Shown here: positions 17,840-28,269 of the stretch, in pieces
How the letters are laid out: every line of letters begins with the position of its first letter
How positions within the stretch are numbered: position 1 is the first letter of the stretch
Source of the DNA: Silvania hatchlandensis
GTDB lineage: Bacteria; Pseudomonadota; Gammaproteobacteria; Enterobacterales; Enterobacteriaceae
DNA length: 64,000 nt
Direction: 5' to 3'
Assembly (NCBI RefSeq): GCF_025564065.1
Contig: NZ_JAMGZK010000049.1
Span: forward strand, 62,001 to 126,000
Notes under the pieces: model-generated
The model's input: only the letters and a program-made list of their open reading frames with translations
Told to the model about the DNA's origin: nothing
The model's database searches: none
Position numbers and translations under genes: made by a program

Positions 17840-19810
17840 TCAGAACTGGTAATCCACCGCCATAAAGTAACGGCGTCCATCTTCGTTGTAGGTGTAGTCG
17901 TCGCGGCTGAGGTCTTTATCCATCAGGTTCATGACGCCCGCGCGCAGCTTGACGTTTTTGCTCGCCTGCCATGCGCCCCCGGTGTTCCACACCACGTAGC
18001 CGCCCGGCGTTGTGCCGCCGCTGGTAACGGTACGTTTTTCACCGGTATAGTTACCCTGCACGTAGAAGGACCACGCCTGCGATGCCTGCCAGTCAACCGT
18101 ACCGTTTGCGGTATGGAAAGGCAGATCGGAGAGCGGCTTGTTGTCGCCATTGCTGACATCACGTCCGTCGTTGTAGGTGTAGTTCAGGCTCACGCGCCAG
18201 TCTTCGGCCAGCGGGAATTTCAGCTCCGTCTCCAGGCCACGAATACGTGCCTTGTTAACGTTGTAATAGCGGAAAACCGGCTCGCCATCGGCGTTCAGAC
18301 CGACATAGTTCGGGTAGCTCTGCGCCTGGTTGACGTTCGCGGTACGCAGGATGCTGATCCGATCGTCGACATCATTCTGGAAGGCGGTGACGCTGGCCTG
18401 CACGCCCTCTAACCAACCCTCTTCGCCGGTATAGTAGAGACCCAGTTCGACGCTTTCGCTGGTTTCCGGCTTCAGATCCGGGCTCCCGACAATCTCACAG
18501 GCACCACGGCAGGACCCGGTGGTCCAGTCCGGGCTGAGCTGCAGCAGGGAGGGTGCTTTGAAGGCCGTTGCCCAGCCCCCTTTCACCGTCACGGTATCGG
18601 TCGCGTTATAGACCAGGTAGGCACGCGGGCTCCAGTGGTCGCCGTAAGTTTCGTGGTCATCCATACGCACGCCGGTGGTCAACGCCAGTGGCTCGAAGAT
18701 CCGCCATTCGTCTTCGATAAACAGCGCGTACTGGTTGGCAGACGTATTACTGCTGCTGCCGCCCGTCAGGTTAACCGGATCTTTCAGCTTGTCGTGACGC
18801 CATTCCCCGCCAAGGGTCACCAACTGGTTGATATCACTCAGCGGCAGAACATATTTGCCGTCAAGGGAGGTGTTTTCTGAGGTGATCGGGCTGCTGTTGC
18901 CCGGATTCTTATTCTCGACTTTCTCGCCGTAGAACTTCAGTTCGCTGTTGCCCAGCCCCCAGCGGCCATTGTGGCTCAGAGAGTAGTTCTGGCGTTCAAG
19001 GCGGTTCTGATCCAGTGAGTCGGAGTCCCGGTCCTGGCGGTCAAAGCCGTAGCCGGCGGTGAAGTCGTGATTTTCGTTCGGTGTCCAGGCGAATTCGACG
19101 TTGGCGTCGCGGCTGGTAAAGCCTTCGATACGCGGGGTTTCACCGGTGGCGGTGGTCGTCGATTCCTGCGGTTTGTCTTTGTCGCGCTGCTGCACGCTGC
19201 CGAAGGCTTTCAGGCCGAGAACGCCGTCCACCAGCGGGCCGCTGGTATAGAACTGGCCGCCATAGGTGTCGCCGCGGTCGCGGTGTTCCTGGATGGTAGT
19301 GTCTGCGGTGAGCGTGCCGGTCCATTTCTGACCGATTTTTTTGGTGATGATGTTCACCACGCCGCCCAGCGCATCGGAGCCGTACAGCGAGGACATCGGC
19401 CCACGCACTACTTCGATACGATCGATGGCATCAACCGGGATCCAGTTAAGATCGAAGTCGTTATGACGAAAGACCGCATTGCGCGAGTTGACGCGCTTAC
19501 CGTCAATCAGGATCAGCGTGTAGCTGCTGTCGAGTCCACGAATGCTGACGCCCTGGCGGTTGTCTCCTTCGTTGGTGAGTTGCACGCCCGGAACTTCCTG
19601 TAACACATCTCTCAGGTTCTGCACCGGTTTGCGCTGCAGATCCTGCTGGGTGATAACGCTGATACTGGCAGGGGCATCTTTCAGGTTTTGTTCATTGGCC
19701 GATGCAGTAACAACCATCGTTTCGCCAGATTCAGCGGCAACAACCGGCAGGGCTAAGGACAGAGCAGACACGCACAGTCCTCCCCGTACGAAGGGATTCA
19801 ACCTAAACAT
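17840..19810 (-). CDS. cirA: Catecholate siderophore receptor CirA
   Basis: A 656-residue TonB-dependent outer-membrane receptor for catecholate iron compounds (in E. coli dihydroxybenzoylserine; also colicin Ia). The signal peptide ends VVAAESG. The TonB box ETMVVTA follows directly. The plug domain carries [19 protein letters not shown] and [19 protein letters not shown]. The barrel ends in aromatic F (MAVDYQF). The ATG at 19810 gives the [11 protein letters not shown] beginning; the longer reading to 19867 is not homologous. A Fur box lies upstream. Monocistronic. Confidence 0.97.
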   Translation of the reverse strand: MFRLNPFVRGGLCVSALSLALPVVAAESGETMVVTASANEQNLKDAPASISVITQQDLQRKPVQNLRDVLQEVPGVQLTNEGDNRQGVSIRGLDSSYTLILIDGKRVNSRNAVFRHNDFDLNWIPVDAIDRIEVVRGPMSSLYGSDALGGVVNIITKKIGQKWTGTLTADTTIQEHRDRGDTYGGQFYTSGPLVDGVLGLKAFGSVQQRDKDKPQESTTTATGETPRIEGFTSRDANVEFAWTPNENHDFTAGYGFDRQDRDSDSLDQNRLERQNYSLSHNGRWGLGNSELKFYGEKVENKNPGNSSPITSENTSLDGKYVLPLSDINQLVTLGGEWRHDKLKDPVNLTGGSSSNTSANQYALFIEDEWRIFEPLALTTGVRMDDHETYGDHWSPRAYLVYNATDTVTVKGGWATAFKAPSLLQLSPDWTTGSCRGACEIVGSPDLKPETSESVELGLYYTGEEGWLEGVQASVTAFQNDVDDRISILRTANVNQAQSYPNYVGLNADGEPVFRYYNVNKARIRGLETELKFPLAEDWRVSLNYTYNDGRDVSNGDNKPLSDLPFHTANGTVDWQASQAWSFYVQGNYTGEKRTVTSGGTTPGGYVVWNTGGAWQASKNVKLRAGVMNLMDKDLSRDDYTYNEDGRRYFMAVDYQF

Positions 19811-19994
19811 TCCAAATCTCCATGAGGTAAACACAACAAAATCAACTCTATATTGCTCACATCGCATCGCATGCCGCCCGCTTCTCTGGCGAATCGGCTC
19901 AGTATTTCTTTGCAGGTGTGGCGGCGGCGTCCTCCCCTGACCAGGGCGATGACGTCCACTCCTTCATCCTTTTCATTGCGATGCTAACGATAAA

Positions 19995-20013
19995 GCAAAC
20001 GATAACTATTATC
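19995..20013. promoter_or_regulatory. Fur box upstream of cirA
   Basis: The 19 bases from 19995 match the Fur consensus at 14 positions (GATAACTATTATC core). They lie about 185 bp upstream of the cirA ATG. Iron repression of cirA is established in E. coli. Confidence 0.6.
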
Positions 20014-20058
20014 AATTCAATTGTTAAAAGTTATGTCAATTTTTCATACTGTGGAGAT

Positions 20059-20085
20059 AAAAAAACCCGCTCGGATGAGCGGGTT
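20059..20085 (-). terminator. lysP terminator
   Basis: AACCCGCTC (20064-20072) and GAGCGGGTT (20077-20085) form a 9-bp stem with a GGAT loop, followed on the minus strand by a U run (plus-strand A run at 20059-20065), 15 bp after lysP. Confidence 0.88.
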
Positions 20086-20099
20086 GGAGAGAGAGGCAA

Positions 20100-21569
20100 T
20101 TACTTTTTAACGCTGTCCGGGAATTCCATTTCGCTGTAGCGAACGAATTTCGATCCTTTCGTCAGCTTGTAGCCGAACCAGATGATCAGGAACAGCGGGA
20201 TACCAATATAGGTTGCTGCCACGCCGCCCCAGTCAATGGTGTCGGCCAGGAAGGCTTCGTAGTTCTGTCCAAGGGTGATGATCAGACACAGCACAAAGGC
20301 AAAGATCGGTCCCAGCGGGAAGAACCCGGAGCGGTACGGCAGGTTGTTAATATCAAACCCTTGCTTCACGTAGCCGCGACGGAAACGGTAGTGGCTGATG
20401 GCGATACCGAGCCACGCGATAAAGCCCGTCATCCCGGAGGTATTCAACAGCCACAGGTAGACGGTCTGGTTGCCGAACATCGAGGTCAGGAAACACAGGC
20501 AGGCAATCACAGTGGTCGCATACAACGCGTTACGCGGCACGCCGCCACGGGACAGCTTCGCGAAAATACGCGGCGCTTTGCCGTCGCAGGCCAGAGAATA
20601 GAGCATACGGGTTGAGGCATACATGCCGGAGTTGCCCGCAGACAGGACCGCCGTCAGGATCACCGCGTTCATCACTGCCGCCGCCGAGAGCAGACCCGCA
20701 TGCTGGAACACCAGCGTGAACGGGCTGACGCTGATGTCTTTAACATCATTGCGCAGCAGGCTCGGATCGGTATACGGGATAATCAGGCTGATAATCAGAA
20801 TCGCGAATACATAGAACAGCAGGATACGCCAGAACACCTGACGCACCGCGCGCGGAATGTTCTTCTGCGGATCTTCGGATTCTGCGGCCGCAATCCCGAT
20901 GAGCTCGGTACCCTGGAAGGAGAAGCCGACGATCATCGCCACGCCAATCATCGCCGCGAAGCCCCCGGCAAACGGCGCATCGCCAATCGCCCAGTTGCTC
21001 CAGCCCGCCGGTTTGGCACCCTGGAAGATACCGAAGATCATCGCGATGCCCACGGCAATAAAGATGACGATGGTGGCGACTTTGATCAGCGAGAACCAAT
21101 ATTCCGCCTCGCCGAAGCCGCGCACGGAGATGTAGTTCAGCAGGAAAATCACCGCCATGAACACGGCGCTCCAGATCCAGCCCGGCGTGTCCGGGAACCA
21201 CCAGGACATCACCAGCTGCGCGGCCACCAGGTCAACGGCGATGGTCACCGCCCAGTTGTACCAGTAGTTCCAGCCCAGCGCGAAGCCGAAGCCTTCTTCG
21301 ACATATTTCTGGCCGTAGGTCGCAAAGGAACCGGATACCGGCATGTACGCCGCCAGTTCGCCCAGGCTGGTCATCAGGAAATAGACCATCAAACCGATCA
21401 GAATATAGGAAAAGAGCGCGCCGCCAGGGCCCGCTGCAGAAATGGTCGCACCAGAGGCGACAAATAACCCTGTACCGATAGAACCACCAATGGCGATCAT
21501 CGTCAGGTGACGCGCCTTGAGTTCGCGACGTAGCGCGGGCGCTTCTGTGGTTTTAGTTTCGGAAACCAT
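20100..21569 (-). CDS. lysP: Lysine-specific permease LysP
   Basis: A 489-residue amino-acid permease of the APC superfamily with twelve transmembrane segments. It imports L-lysine with protons; in E. coli it also acts as a co-sensor for CadC. RHLTMIAIGGSIGTGLFVASG (residues about 20-40) is the conserved substrate-binding segment of TM1. GFSFQGTELIGIAAAESEDP lies in the middle. The ATG at 21569 gives exactly the E. coli length; the longer frame to 21638 adds unrelated residues. It is monocistronic, followed by a strong terminator. Confidence 0.97.
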   Translation of the reverse strand: MVSETKTTEAPALRRELKARHLTMIAIGGSIGTGLFVASGATISAAGPGGALFSYILIGLMVYFLMTSLGELAAYMPVSGSFATYGQKYVEEGFGFALGWNYWYNWAVTIAVDLVAAQLVMSWWFPDTPGWIWSAVFMAVIFLLNYISVRGFGEAEYWFSLIKVATIVIFIAVGIAMIFGIFQGAKPAGWSNWAIGDAPFAGGFAAMIGVAMIVGFSFQGTELIGIAAAESEDPQKNIPRAVRQVFWRILLFYVFAILIISLIIPYTDPSLLRNDVKDISVSPFTLVFQHAGLLSAAAVMNAVILTAVLSAGNSGMYASTRMLYSLACDGKAPRIFAKLSRGGVPRNALYATTVIACLCFLTSMFGNQTVYLWLLNTSGMTGFIAWLGIAISHYRFRRGYVKQGFDINNLPYRSGFFPLGPIFAFVLCLIITLGQNYEAFLADTIDWGGVAATYIGIPLFLIIWFGYKLTKGSKFVRYSEMEFPDSVKK

Positions 21570-21735
21570 ATGAAAATGCTGTCCATTCAAAAAATGAGGC
21601 GAGATTGTAGCAGACGATCCGCGTTCCTTCCGGCACAAATGCCCTGTTATAAGAGAGCTTCATGACCGGTCCAGGATTATAAGTAAAGCTGAGATCGCAG
21701 GGATTGCACCCTCCCCTGACGAAGAGGGTGACAAG

Positions 21736-22602
21736 CTATTGCGCGCAGTAGCGCAGGAAGCGCTGCAGGGAGTTGGAGAGGTGCTTCTGGCGATGATGAA
21801 TGCGCCACAGGGTGCGCACCAGCCGGGGAACCGGAACGGGTATTTCCACAAGCGAACCGGATTCCAGCTGCTCGGCAATCACCCTGCGCGACAGGCAGCT
21901 GATGCCCAGGCCGTGACGCACCGCGTGCTTGATGGCCTCTGAGTTGCCCAGCTCCATGCCCATCTGAAACTGCGGCAGGTGCGAGAGCAGCAGATAGTCG
22001 ACGATCTCGCGCGTACCGGAACCCCGCTCGCGTAAAATCCACGGTGCCTGCGCCAGCAGCTCCAGCGTGATCTCCTGCTGCAGTAAAGGCGAAGCGGGCG
22101 AGGCAAAGACCACCAGCTCATCTTCAAGCCACGGCTCGGCGATGACGTCGGCGTTATGGCATGGCCCTTCGATAAGCCCGATGTCGACCCGAAAATCGAT
22201 CACCGCATTGATCACGTCCTGGCTGTTGCCGACGCTCATCTCCAGCGGCAGCGCAGGGAAGTCGCGGCGGTAGCGGGCAATCACTTCCGGCAGGATGTAG
22301 TTGCCGATGGTGCTGCTGGCAGAGACGCGGATGGCACCGTTATCCTCGCGAAACAGCTGTTCGATTTCGACGGTCTGCTCCAGCAGGGCCAGCGCCCGCG
22401 GGTAGAGTAAGCGCCCGTGTTCGTTGACCACCAGCCGCTTCCCTACCCTGTCGAACAGCTGAACGCCAAGCTGACCTTCCAGATCGGTCAGGGCGGCACT
22501 GACGGCAGACTGCGACAGTGACAGCATTTGTGAAGCCTGGGTCGTTGACCCGCTTTTCAGCACCTCGGCGAACACTTCGAGCTGGCGTAACGTAATGTGC
22601 AT
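21736..22602 (-). CDS. yeiE: LysR-family regulator YeiE
   Basis: A 288-residue LysR-type regulator. The N-terminal winged helix ([36 protein letters not shown]) is followed by the effector-binding domain ([42 protein letters not shown]). It is divergent from yeiH with 123 bp between them, the usual arrangement of a LysR gene and its target. E. coli YeiE is slightly longer and has been linked to sulfite stress and to lysP control; here lysP also lies directly downstream on the same strand. Confidence 0.93.
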   Translation of the reverse strand: MHITLRQLEVFAEVLKSGSTTQASQMLSLSQSAVSAALTDLEGQLGVQLFDRVGKRLVVNEHGRLLYPRALALLEQTVEIEQLFREDNGAIRVSASSTIGNYILPEVIARYRRDFPALPLEMSVGNSQDVINAVIDFRVDIGLIEGPCHNADVIAEPWLEDELVVFASPASPLLQQEITLELLAQAPWILRERGSGTREIVDYLLLSHLPQFQMGMELGNSEAIKHAVRHGLGISCLSRRVIAEQLESGSLVEIPVPVPRLVRTLWRIHHRQKHLSNSLQRFLRYCAQ

Positions 22603-22652
22603 AGGGGGCTATCCGGTACGGCAAGCGCGTTGCTTACCACTTATAGAGATTA

Positions 22653-22668
22653 ATTATAAATATATAAT
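22653..22668. promoter_or_regulatory. AT-rich inverted repeat between yeiE and yeiH
   Basis: ATTATA (22653-22658) and TATAAT (22663-22668) form an inverted repeat centred in the divergent gap and contain a T-N11-A pattern. It is a candidate YeiE site. AT richness makes chance likely. Confidence 0.35.
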
Positions 22669-22725
22669 CAATTTTATTTTTAAACCAGAGCGCCGTAACC
22701 TTTTAGCCAGATAAAGGAGAAGGTT

Positions 22726-23772
22726 ATGACAACACTCACTCTACAGCATCAGCATTCAATGTGGCATTACGTTCCGGGCCTGGCGCTGAGTGCACTGGTC
22801 ACCGGCGTCGCGTTATGGGGCGGCAGTATTCCGGCAGTTGCGGGAGCAGGCTTCAGCGCTCTGACGCTGGCCATCCTGCTGGGGATGGTGGTCGGTAACA
22901 CCCTCTACCCGCGGATCCATAAACCGTGCGACGGCGGGGTTCTGTTCGCCAAACAGCACCTGCTGCGCCTTGGGATCATCCTGTACGGTTTTCGCCTGAC
23001 TTTTGCGCAGATTGCCGACGTCGGGGTCAGCGGGATCGCCATCGACGTATTAACCCTGACCAGCACCTTTATCCTGGCCTGCGTTATCGGGCAGAAGGTG
23101 TTCGGACTGGATAAACAGACCAGCTGGCTGATTGGGGCAGGCAGCAGCATCTGCGGCGCGGCTGCGGTGCTGGCGACCGAGCCGGTGGTCAAAGCAGAAT
23201 CCAGCAAAGTCACCGTGGCGGTGGCGACCGTGGTGATCTTCGGGACGCTGGCGATCTTCCTCTACCCGGCGATGTATCCGCTGGTGGCGCACTGGTTTAG
23301 CCCGGAAACCTACGGGATTTACATCGGTTCGACGATGCATGAAGTGGCGCAGGTAGTGGCCGCCGGTCACGCCATCAGCCCGGAAGCGGAAAATGCGGCG
23401 GTGATCGCTAAAATGCTGCGCGTCATGATGCTGGCACCGTTTCTGCTGATTCTGGCCGCGCGGGTAAAACAGCTGGCCCCAGCAGGCAGCGGTGAGAAAA
23501 GCAAAATTACCATACCGTGGTTTGCAATCCTGTTTATTGTGGTGGCGGTGTTTAACTCGTTCCATCTGCTGCCGAAAGCCGTGGTGGATATGCTGGTAAC
23601 GCTGGATACCGTTCTGCTGGCGATGGCGATGGCGGCGCTGGGCTTAACCACCCACGTCAGTGCGCTGAAAAAAGCCGGTGCCAAACCGCTGCTGATGGCC
23701 CTGCTGCTGTTTGTCTGGCTGATTGTGGGCGGCGGCGCCATCAACCTGGCGGTTCATAGCCTGATGGCATAA
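22726..23772 (+). CDS. yeiH: UPF0324 membrane protein YeiH
   Basis: A 348-residue inner-membrane protein with about ten hydrophobic segments, UPF0324 family (Pfam Cons_hypoth698). ICGAAAVLATEPVVKA and the segment STMHEVAQVVAAG are characteristic. AAGGAGAAGG precedes the ATG. It is divergent from yeiE, which probably regulates it. The substrate is unproven; sulfate or sulfonate export has been suggested for relatives. A hairpin lies between its stop and nfo. Confidence 0.92.
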   Translation: MTTLTLQHQHSMWHYVPGLALSALVTGVALWGGSIPAVAGAGFSALTLAILLGMVVGNTLYPRIHKPCDGGVLFAKQHLLRLGIILYGFRLTFAQIADVGVSGIAIDVLTLTSTFILACVIGQKVFGLDKQTSWLIGAGSSICGAAAVLATEPVVKAESSKVTVAVATVVIFGTLAIFLYPAMYPLVAHWFSPETYGIYIGSTMHEVAQVVAAGHAISPEAENAAVIAKMLRVMMLAPFLLILAARVKQLAPAGSGEKSKITIPWFAILFIVVAVFNSFHLLPKAVVDMLVTLDTVLLAMAMAALGLTTHVSALKKAGAKPLLMALLLFVWLIVGGGAINLAVHSLMA

Positions 23773-23786
23773 ACCATTTCAACCTT

Positions 23787-23830
23787 CTCCTGTTAACCCG
23801 CTATCATATGCGTTTGCGGGTTAACGGGAG
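23787..23830 (+). promoter_or_regulatory. Hairpin that covers the nfo ribosome binding site
   Basis: The 15-base arms 23787-23801 and 23816-23830 pair at 14 positions plus one T-G. The loop is 14 bases. The 3' arm contains GGGAG, the Shine-Dalgarno of nfo, six bases before its ATG. In a transcript reading through from yeiH the hairpin would hide this site and, with the TTTT after it, could terminate. TATCAT (23802-23807) in the loop may be a -10 for an nfo promoter whose own transcript starts too late to form the hairpin. Confidence 0.6.
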
Positions 23831-23836
23831 TTTTAT

Positions 23837-24694
23837 ATGAAATATGTTGGAGCGCACGTCAGCGCTGCTGGTGGTCTGGCCAATGCCGCCATTCGTGCCG
23901 CCGAAATCGAGGCGACCGCTTTCGCCCTGTTCACCAAAAATCAGCGCCAGTGGCGCGCCGCGCCGTTAACCACTCAGGTGATTGATGAGTTCAAAGCGGC
24001 CTGTGAAAAGTACCATTTCGGCCCTGGCCAGATCCTGCCCCACGACAGCTACCTGATTAACCTGGGCCACCCGGTTCAGGAGGCGCTGGATAAGTCCCGC
24101 GAGGCGTTCCTTGATGAGATGCAGCGCTGCGAACAACTCAGCCTGACGCTGCTGAACTTCCACCCTGGCAGCCACCTGACGCAGATCGACGAAGACGCCT
24201 GTCTGGCGCGGATCGCCGAATCAATCAATATCGTCCTGGCGCAAACCGAAGGGGTGACAGCGGTGATTGAAAACACCGCCGGACAGGGCAGCAACCTCGG
24301 CTTTCGCTTTGAACACCTGGCGGCAATCATCGACGGCGTGGAAGACAAAACCCGCGTCGGGGTCTGCATTGATACCTGTCACGCCTTTGCCGCGGGCTAC
24401 GACCTGCGCAGCATTGAAGAGTGTGAGAAAACTTTCGCCGAATTCGAGCGCATCGTCGGGTTCAACTACCTGCGCGGCATGCACCTGAACGACGCCAAAA
24501 GCGCTTTTGGCAGCCGCGTCGACCGCCACCACAGCCTGGGCGAAGGCAATATCGGCCATGATGCGTTCCGCTTTATCATGCAGGACCCGCGCTTTGACGG
24601 TATCCCGATGGTACTGGAAACCATTAATCCGGATATCTGGGCCGAAGAGATTGCGTGGCTGAAGGCGCAACAAACAGCAGACGTCACGGCATAA
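23837..24694 (+). CDS. nfo: Endonuclease IV Nfo
   Basis: A 285-residue AP endonuclease that cuts 5' to abasic sites and oxidised bases in base-excision repair. It has a TIM-barrel fold with three zinc ions. Metal-ligand motifs are visible: NFHPGSH (around 107-113), IENTAGQG with Glu near 145, [13 protein letters not shown] (around 177-189), HLNDAK (around 216) and DRHHSLGEG (around 229-237). Length equals E. coli Nfo. In E. coli it is induced by SoxRS; I did not identify a clear SoxS box here. Confidence 0.97.
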   Translation: MKYVGAHVSAAGGLANAAIRAAEIEATAFALFTKNQRQWRAAPLTTQVIDEFKAACEKYHFGPGQILPHDSYLINLGHPVQEALDKSREAFLDEMQRCEQLSLTLLNFHPGSHLTQIDEDACLARIAESINIVLAQTEGVTAVIENTAGQGSNLGFRFEHLAAIIDGVEDKTRVGVCIDTCHAFAAGYDLRSIEECEKTFAEFERIVGFNYLRGMHLNDAKSAFGSRVDRHHSLGEGNIGHDAFRFIMQDPRFDGIPMVLETINPDIWAEEIAWLKAQQTADVTA

Positions 24695-24713
24695 AAAATG
24701 GCCGGTTGGATCG

Positions 24714-24744
24714 CGTGACGGGTAACCAATGATTACCCGTCACG
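24714..24744. terminator. Hairpin between nfo and rihB
   Basis: CGTGACGGGTAA (24714-24725) and TTACCCGTCACG (24733-24744) form a perfect 12-bp stem with a seven-base loop between convergent genes. On the minus strand a U-rich run follows some 15 bases later. Confidence 0.65.
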
Positions 24745-24761
24745 GCCTGCACTCAGGGAAA

Positions 24762-25694
24762 TCAGGCGTACTTACGCACGCACTCTTCCACTAAATCCCA
24801 GAACCAGTCGGTATCGATAGTGATACCCACTTTGGTATTCGCCGGTTTACCCAGAACGCCCAGCTCATCGCACACGGTACGGCCATAGCAGGGGCCACTG
24901 TTTACGTCGATTTCGACGTACATATCCTGCGTTTTAATCCCGGCAGGATTAATGAGATAACCGATACAGGTGGCGTCATGCACCGGCCCCCCGGCTAAGC
25001 CGTAGTTTTCGAATTGCGTTTTGAGGGTGAAATTCATGATGTCGCTAAACAATTTACCGGCCGGACCGCCCGCTTTTTCCATTCTGGCAATAACGTCGGC
25101 GGTGCAAACTGTCTGGTTGGTGAGATCCAGGCCCATCATCACCAGTGGCACGCCGGAGGTGAAGACAACGCGGGCCGCTTCCGGGTCGGCGAAGATATTA
25201 AATTCGGCAGACGGTGTGAAATTGCCTGTACCGTATGCCCCGCCCATTAGCACGATTTCGCGAATTTTAGGCAAAATAGCGGGCTGCATACGCATTGCCA
25301 CCGCAATGTTCGTCAGCGGACCGACGGGAACCAGGGTGATATCGCCCTCACTTTCCATCAGAGTATCAATAATGTATTTCACCGCATGGGTGCTTTCAGC
25401 GTTGCGCATCAATGGCGCAAATACTGGCCCGTCCAGCCCTGTTTCGCCATGAATATTATCGGCCACGATTTGTTGGCGCATAATAGGCTGGGGCATGCCC
25501 GCATAAACCGGGACATGAATATCAAGAGCCTGACAAACATTTAATCCATTCACTAATGTTTTATCCAACGTTTGATTACCGGCGACGATCGTTATGCCTA
25601 ATAAATCTATTGCGGGATGTTTTGCCGCCAGCATTATAGCAATCGCATCATCATGGCCAGGATCGCAATCAAGAATAATCTTTCTCTTTTCCAT
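24762..25694 (-). CDS. rihB: Pyrimidine-specific ribonucleoside hydrolase RihB
   Basis: A 310-residue nucleoside hydrolase that splits cytidine and uridine into base and ribose. The N-terminal signature [15 protein letters not shown] carries the calcium-binding aspartates. [13 protein letters not shown] is the mid signature, and [13 protein letters not shown] contains the catalytic-region His and Asp. It matches E. coli RihB (YeiK) throughout and is about three residues shorter at the C-terminus. It is divergent from yeiL. The pseudouridine genes and nupX found near it in K-12 are absent here. Confidence 0.95.
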   Translation of the reverse strand: MEKRKIILDCDPGHDDAIAIMLAAKHPAIDLLGITIVAGNQTLDKTLVNGLNVCQALDIHVPVYAGMPQPIMRQQIVADNIHGETGLDGPVFAPLMRNAESTHAVKYIIDTLMESEGDITLVPVGPLTNIAVAMRMQPAILPKIREIVLMGGAYGTGNFTPSAEFNIFADPEAARVVFTSGVPLVMMGLDLTNQTVCTADVIARMEKAGGPAGKLFSDIMNFTLKTQFENYGLAGGPVHDATCIGYLINPAGIKTQDMYVEIDVNSGPCYGRTVCDELGVLGKPANTKVGITIDTDWFWDLVEECVRKYA

Positions 25695-25790
25695 TTTTAC
25701 TTCCTCAGTTCGCTGTTACGTTAATTCAGATACATCAAACACAGGGGCTTATTTCGACGATTGAATCCTAACAATGGAGAACGTATGCTG

Positions 25791-25810
25791 GATATGAGAA
25801 ATCTCACATC
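25791..25810. promoter_or_regulatory. CRP/FNR-type dyad between rihB and yeiL
   Basis: GATATGAG (25791-25798) and CTCACATC (25803-25810) form a 20-bp dyad with one mismatch, close to a CRP core (TATGA-N6-TCACA, 25793-25808). It lies only 11 bp before yeiL and about 106 bp upstream of rihB. It could serve CRP at rihB or YeiL itself. Confidence 0.45.
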
Positions 25811-25821
25811 AGGAAGCTGCC

Positions 25822-26520
25822 GTGAAAGAGATCCACGATGACGTATTGAAATATCAGCTGATTGAGGAATCGAACTATAAGACGCGGTTTTCTATGGATA
25901 TTTTACATGACACCCGGCTAATTCAGGTACCAGCCGGGGGGTTTATTGTGAAAGAGGCCAGTCAGCCGACGTATCTCTTCTACCTGGTGCGCGGGCGGGC
26001 TAAACTTTACGCGTCCCTGCCCAATGGGAAGGTCTCATTGATCGATTTTTTTAGCGCGCCCTGTTTTATTGGCGAAATTGAATTAGTCGACACCGATCAC
26101 GAACCACGAGCGGTACAGGCCATTGAGGAGTGCTGGTGTCTGGCATTGCCCATGAAACAGTATCGTCCTTTATTATTAAATGACGCGACTTTTTTACGTA
26201 ATCTTTGCGTTGCGTTAAGCCATAAAAATTACCGTAATATCGTATCCTTAACTCAAAACCAGTCTTTCCCGCTGATTAACCGGCTGGCAGCCTTTATCTT
26301 ACTCACACAGAATTGTGATATATATCGCGAAAAACATACGCAGGCTGCTGAATATATGGGTGTGTCATATCGACATCTGTTATTTGTTATTGCGCAATTT
26401 ACCCATGACGGCGTGTTAGTAAAACAGAAGGGAGGTTACATCATTAAAGATAAAAAACGACTGACCTCGCTGGCGCGGGAGATGGATCCGTTAAACAATT
26501 TTACGACGTTATTCCATTAA
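25822..26520 (+). CDS. yeiL: CRP/FNR-family regulator YeiL
   Basis: A 232-residue regulator. Residues about 35-125 form a cyclic-nucleotide-binding-like barrel ([25 protein letters not shown]). The C-terminal part is a winged helix ([21 protein letters not shown]). Several cysteines are present (APCFIGE, EECWCLA, NLCVAL, QNCD), which agrees with the iron-sulfur cofactor proposed for E. coli YeiL. The start is GTG at 25822 with AGGA eight bases upstream; the nearby ATG is out of frame. In E. coli yeiL is linked to stationary-phase survival under nitrogen starvation. It may regulate rihB. Confidence 0.9.
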   Translation: MKEIHDDVLKYQLIEESNYKTRFSMDILHDTRLIQVPAGGFIVKEASQPTYLFYLVRGRAKLYASLPNGKVSLIDFFSAPCFIGEIELVDTDHEPRAVQAIEECWCLALPMKQYRPLLLNDATFLRNLCVALSHKNYRNIVSLTQNQSFPLINRLAAFILLTQNCDIYREKHTQAAEYMGVSYRHLLFVIAQFTHDGVLVKQKGGYIIKDKKRLTSLAREMDPLNNFTTLFH

Positions 26521-26546
26521 AAAAGGCAGAGTTTCCTCTGCCTTTT
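26521..26546. terminator. Bidirectional terminator between yeiL and fruA
   Basis: AAAAGGCAGAG and CTCTGCCTTTT (26521-26531, 26536-26546) pair around a TTTC loop. Runs of A before and T after suit both convergent operons. Confidence 0.9.
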
Positions 26547-26561
26547 ATTTTCTACAATGGA

Positions 26562-28253
26562 TTATGCCGCTTTAGCGACGACCTCAGCTTCCGGGCGCTT
26601 CAGCACCGCGTAAGAGAGACCGGCCACCAGCGTACCGGCGATAATCGCAAACAGGTAACCCAGCACTGGGGTGATAGCGCCAGGGATCAGCAGCACAAAC
26701 AGACCGCCGTGCGGCGCCATCAGTTTTGCGCCAATCGCCATCGACATTGCACCGGTCACCGCACCGCCGACGATACAGCATGGCAACACGCGCATCGGGT
26801 CACGGGCAGCGAACGGGATTGCCCCTTCGGTGATAAAGCACAGACCCAGAACCAGCGCCGCTTTACCGCCTTCCTGCTGTGCTTTGTCGAACTTACGACG
26901 GGCAATGATAGTCGCCAGGCCCAGGGCCAGCGGAGGCACCATACCCGCCGCCATGATGGCCGCCATCGGGGCGTAGGTCTGGGTACTCAGCAGGCCAACA
27001 CCGAAGGCGTAGGCCGCTTTGTTCACCGGACCACCCATGTCGGTACACATCATGCCGCCGAGGATTGCACCCAGCAGAACCGCGTTAGCTGTGCCCATGG
27101 TTTGCAGCCAGTGGGTCAGGCCTTCAAGGATGCCCGCAACCGGTTTGCCGATCAGGTAGATCATGCCAAGGCCAACCACCAGGCTGGAGAACAGCGGAAT
27201 GATCAGGATCGGTTTCAGCGCTTCCATACTCTGCGGCAGCTTAAGCTTCGAGCTGATGAACTTCGCCACATAACCCGCAAGGAAGCCAGCAATGATACCG
27301 CCGATAAAGCCCGAACCGGTGCTTACCGCCAGCATCCCGCCGATAAGACCCGGCGTCAGGCCTGGACGATCCGCGATAGAAAACGCAATGTAACCTGCCA
27401 GCACTGGCACCATCAGCGCAAACGCCGAGCCGCCACCAATCTGCATCAATGCGGCTGCCAGCGTGCCCTGCTCTTTAAAGGCTTCGATACCAAAGGCGAA
27501 CGAGAGCGCAATACACAGACCACCGGCTACCACCATCGGCAACATGTAAGAGACGCCCGTCAACAGGTGACGATAGGCACCCGCGGACTCTTTCTTGCCT
27601 TCGCTGGCAGAGGATGCCGTGTTGCCCGTAGGCTGATACAGCTTCGCTTCTGCCTGCGCTTTATCCAGCTCCTGCGCCGTTTTCTTCAACGCCAGGCCGG
27701 TAGAGGTGCGGTACATCGGCTTACCGGCAAACTTCGCCAGGTCCACTTCAATATCCGCCGCGACGATGACCAGATCGGCTGCAGCCACCTCTTCCGGGGT
27801 GATAGCATTGCCGGCACCCACCGAGCCGCGGGTTTCGACTTTTACCCACCAGCCGCGTTTTTTGGCTTCGGTTTCAATGGCTTCAGCCGCCATAAAGGTA
27901 TGCGCTACACCGGTTGGGCAAGCGGTGATCGCGACCACGCGTTTTGGACCACTGACAACTGCCGGGGCAGCGGCTGCAACAGGTGCGCTGTACACCGCCG
28001 CATGGCCTTTCGCTTCGCTCAGGAACAGTTCCGGGTGTGCCACGGCGCGATTGATATCGCCCAGCCACACTTTTTTGCCGTTCAGCGCGCTGTCAGCCGG
28101 GATGCTGTCAGCCAGCACGATGACCAGTTCGGCATCGCCCGGGTTGTCGATGAAATCAAGGTGTGCTTTATGTCCTGCCGAACTCAGCAACGTTTTCGCC
28201 ATATAGGCGCGAGCCTGTCCGAGGGCAGAGTCAATAATCAGCAGCGTTTTCAT
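26562..28253 (-). CDS. fruA: PTS fructose transporter EIIB'BC FruA
   Basis: A 563-residue PTS permease. It has a degenerate N-terminal EIIB' domain (residues 1-85), an active EIIB domain with the phosphorylation cysteine in VAITACPTGVAHTFMAAEAIE (around 109-129), and a C-terminal EIIC membrane domain (from about 230) that moves fructose and phosphorylates it at C1. GGPVNKAAYAFG and TEGAIPFAARDP are EIIC signatures. Length equals E. coli FruA. It is the last gene of fruBKA, 16 bp after fruK. Confidence 0.97.
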   Translation of the reverse strand: MKTLLIIDSALGQARAYMAKTLLSSAGHKAHLDFIDNPGDAELVIVLADSIPADSALNGKKVWLGDINRAVAHPELFLSEAKGHAAVYSAPVAAAAPAVVSGPKRVVAITACPTGVAHTFMAAEAIETEAKKRGWWVKVETRGSVGAGNAITPEEVAAADLVIVAADIEVDLAKFAGKPMYRTSTGLALKKTAQELDKAQAEAKLYQPTGNTASSASEGKKESAGAYRHLLTGVSYMLPMVVAGGLCIALSFAFGIEAFKEQGTLAAALMQIGGGSAFALMVPVLAGYIAFSIADRPGLTPGLIGGMLAVSTGSGFIGGIIAGFLAGYVAKFISSKLKLPQSMEALKPILIIPLFSSLVVGLGMIYLIGKPVAGILEGLTHWLQTMGTANAVLLGAILGGMMCTDMGGPVNKAAYAFGVGLLSTQTYAPMAAIMAAGMVPPLALGLATIIARRKFDKAQQEGGKAALVLGLCFITEGAIPFAARDPMRVLPCCIVGGAVTGAMSMAIGAKLMAPHGGLFVLLIPGAITPVLGYLFAIIAGTLVAGLSYAVLKRPEAEVVAKAA

Positions 28254-28269
28254 TATGCCTCTCCTGCTG

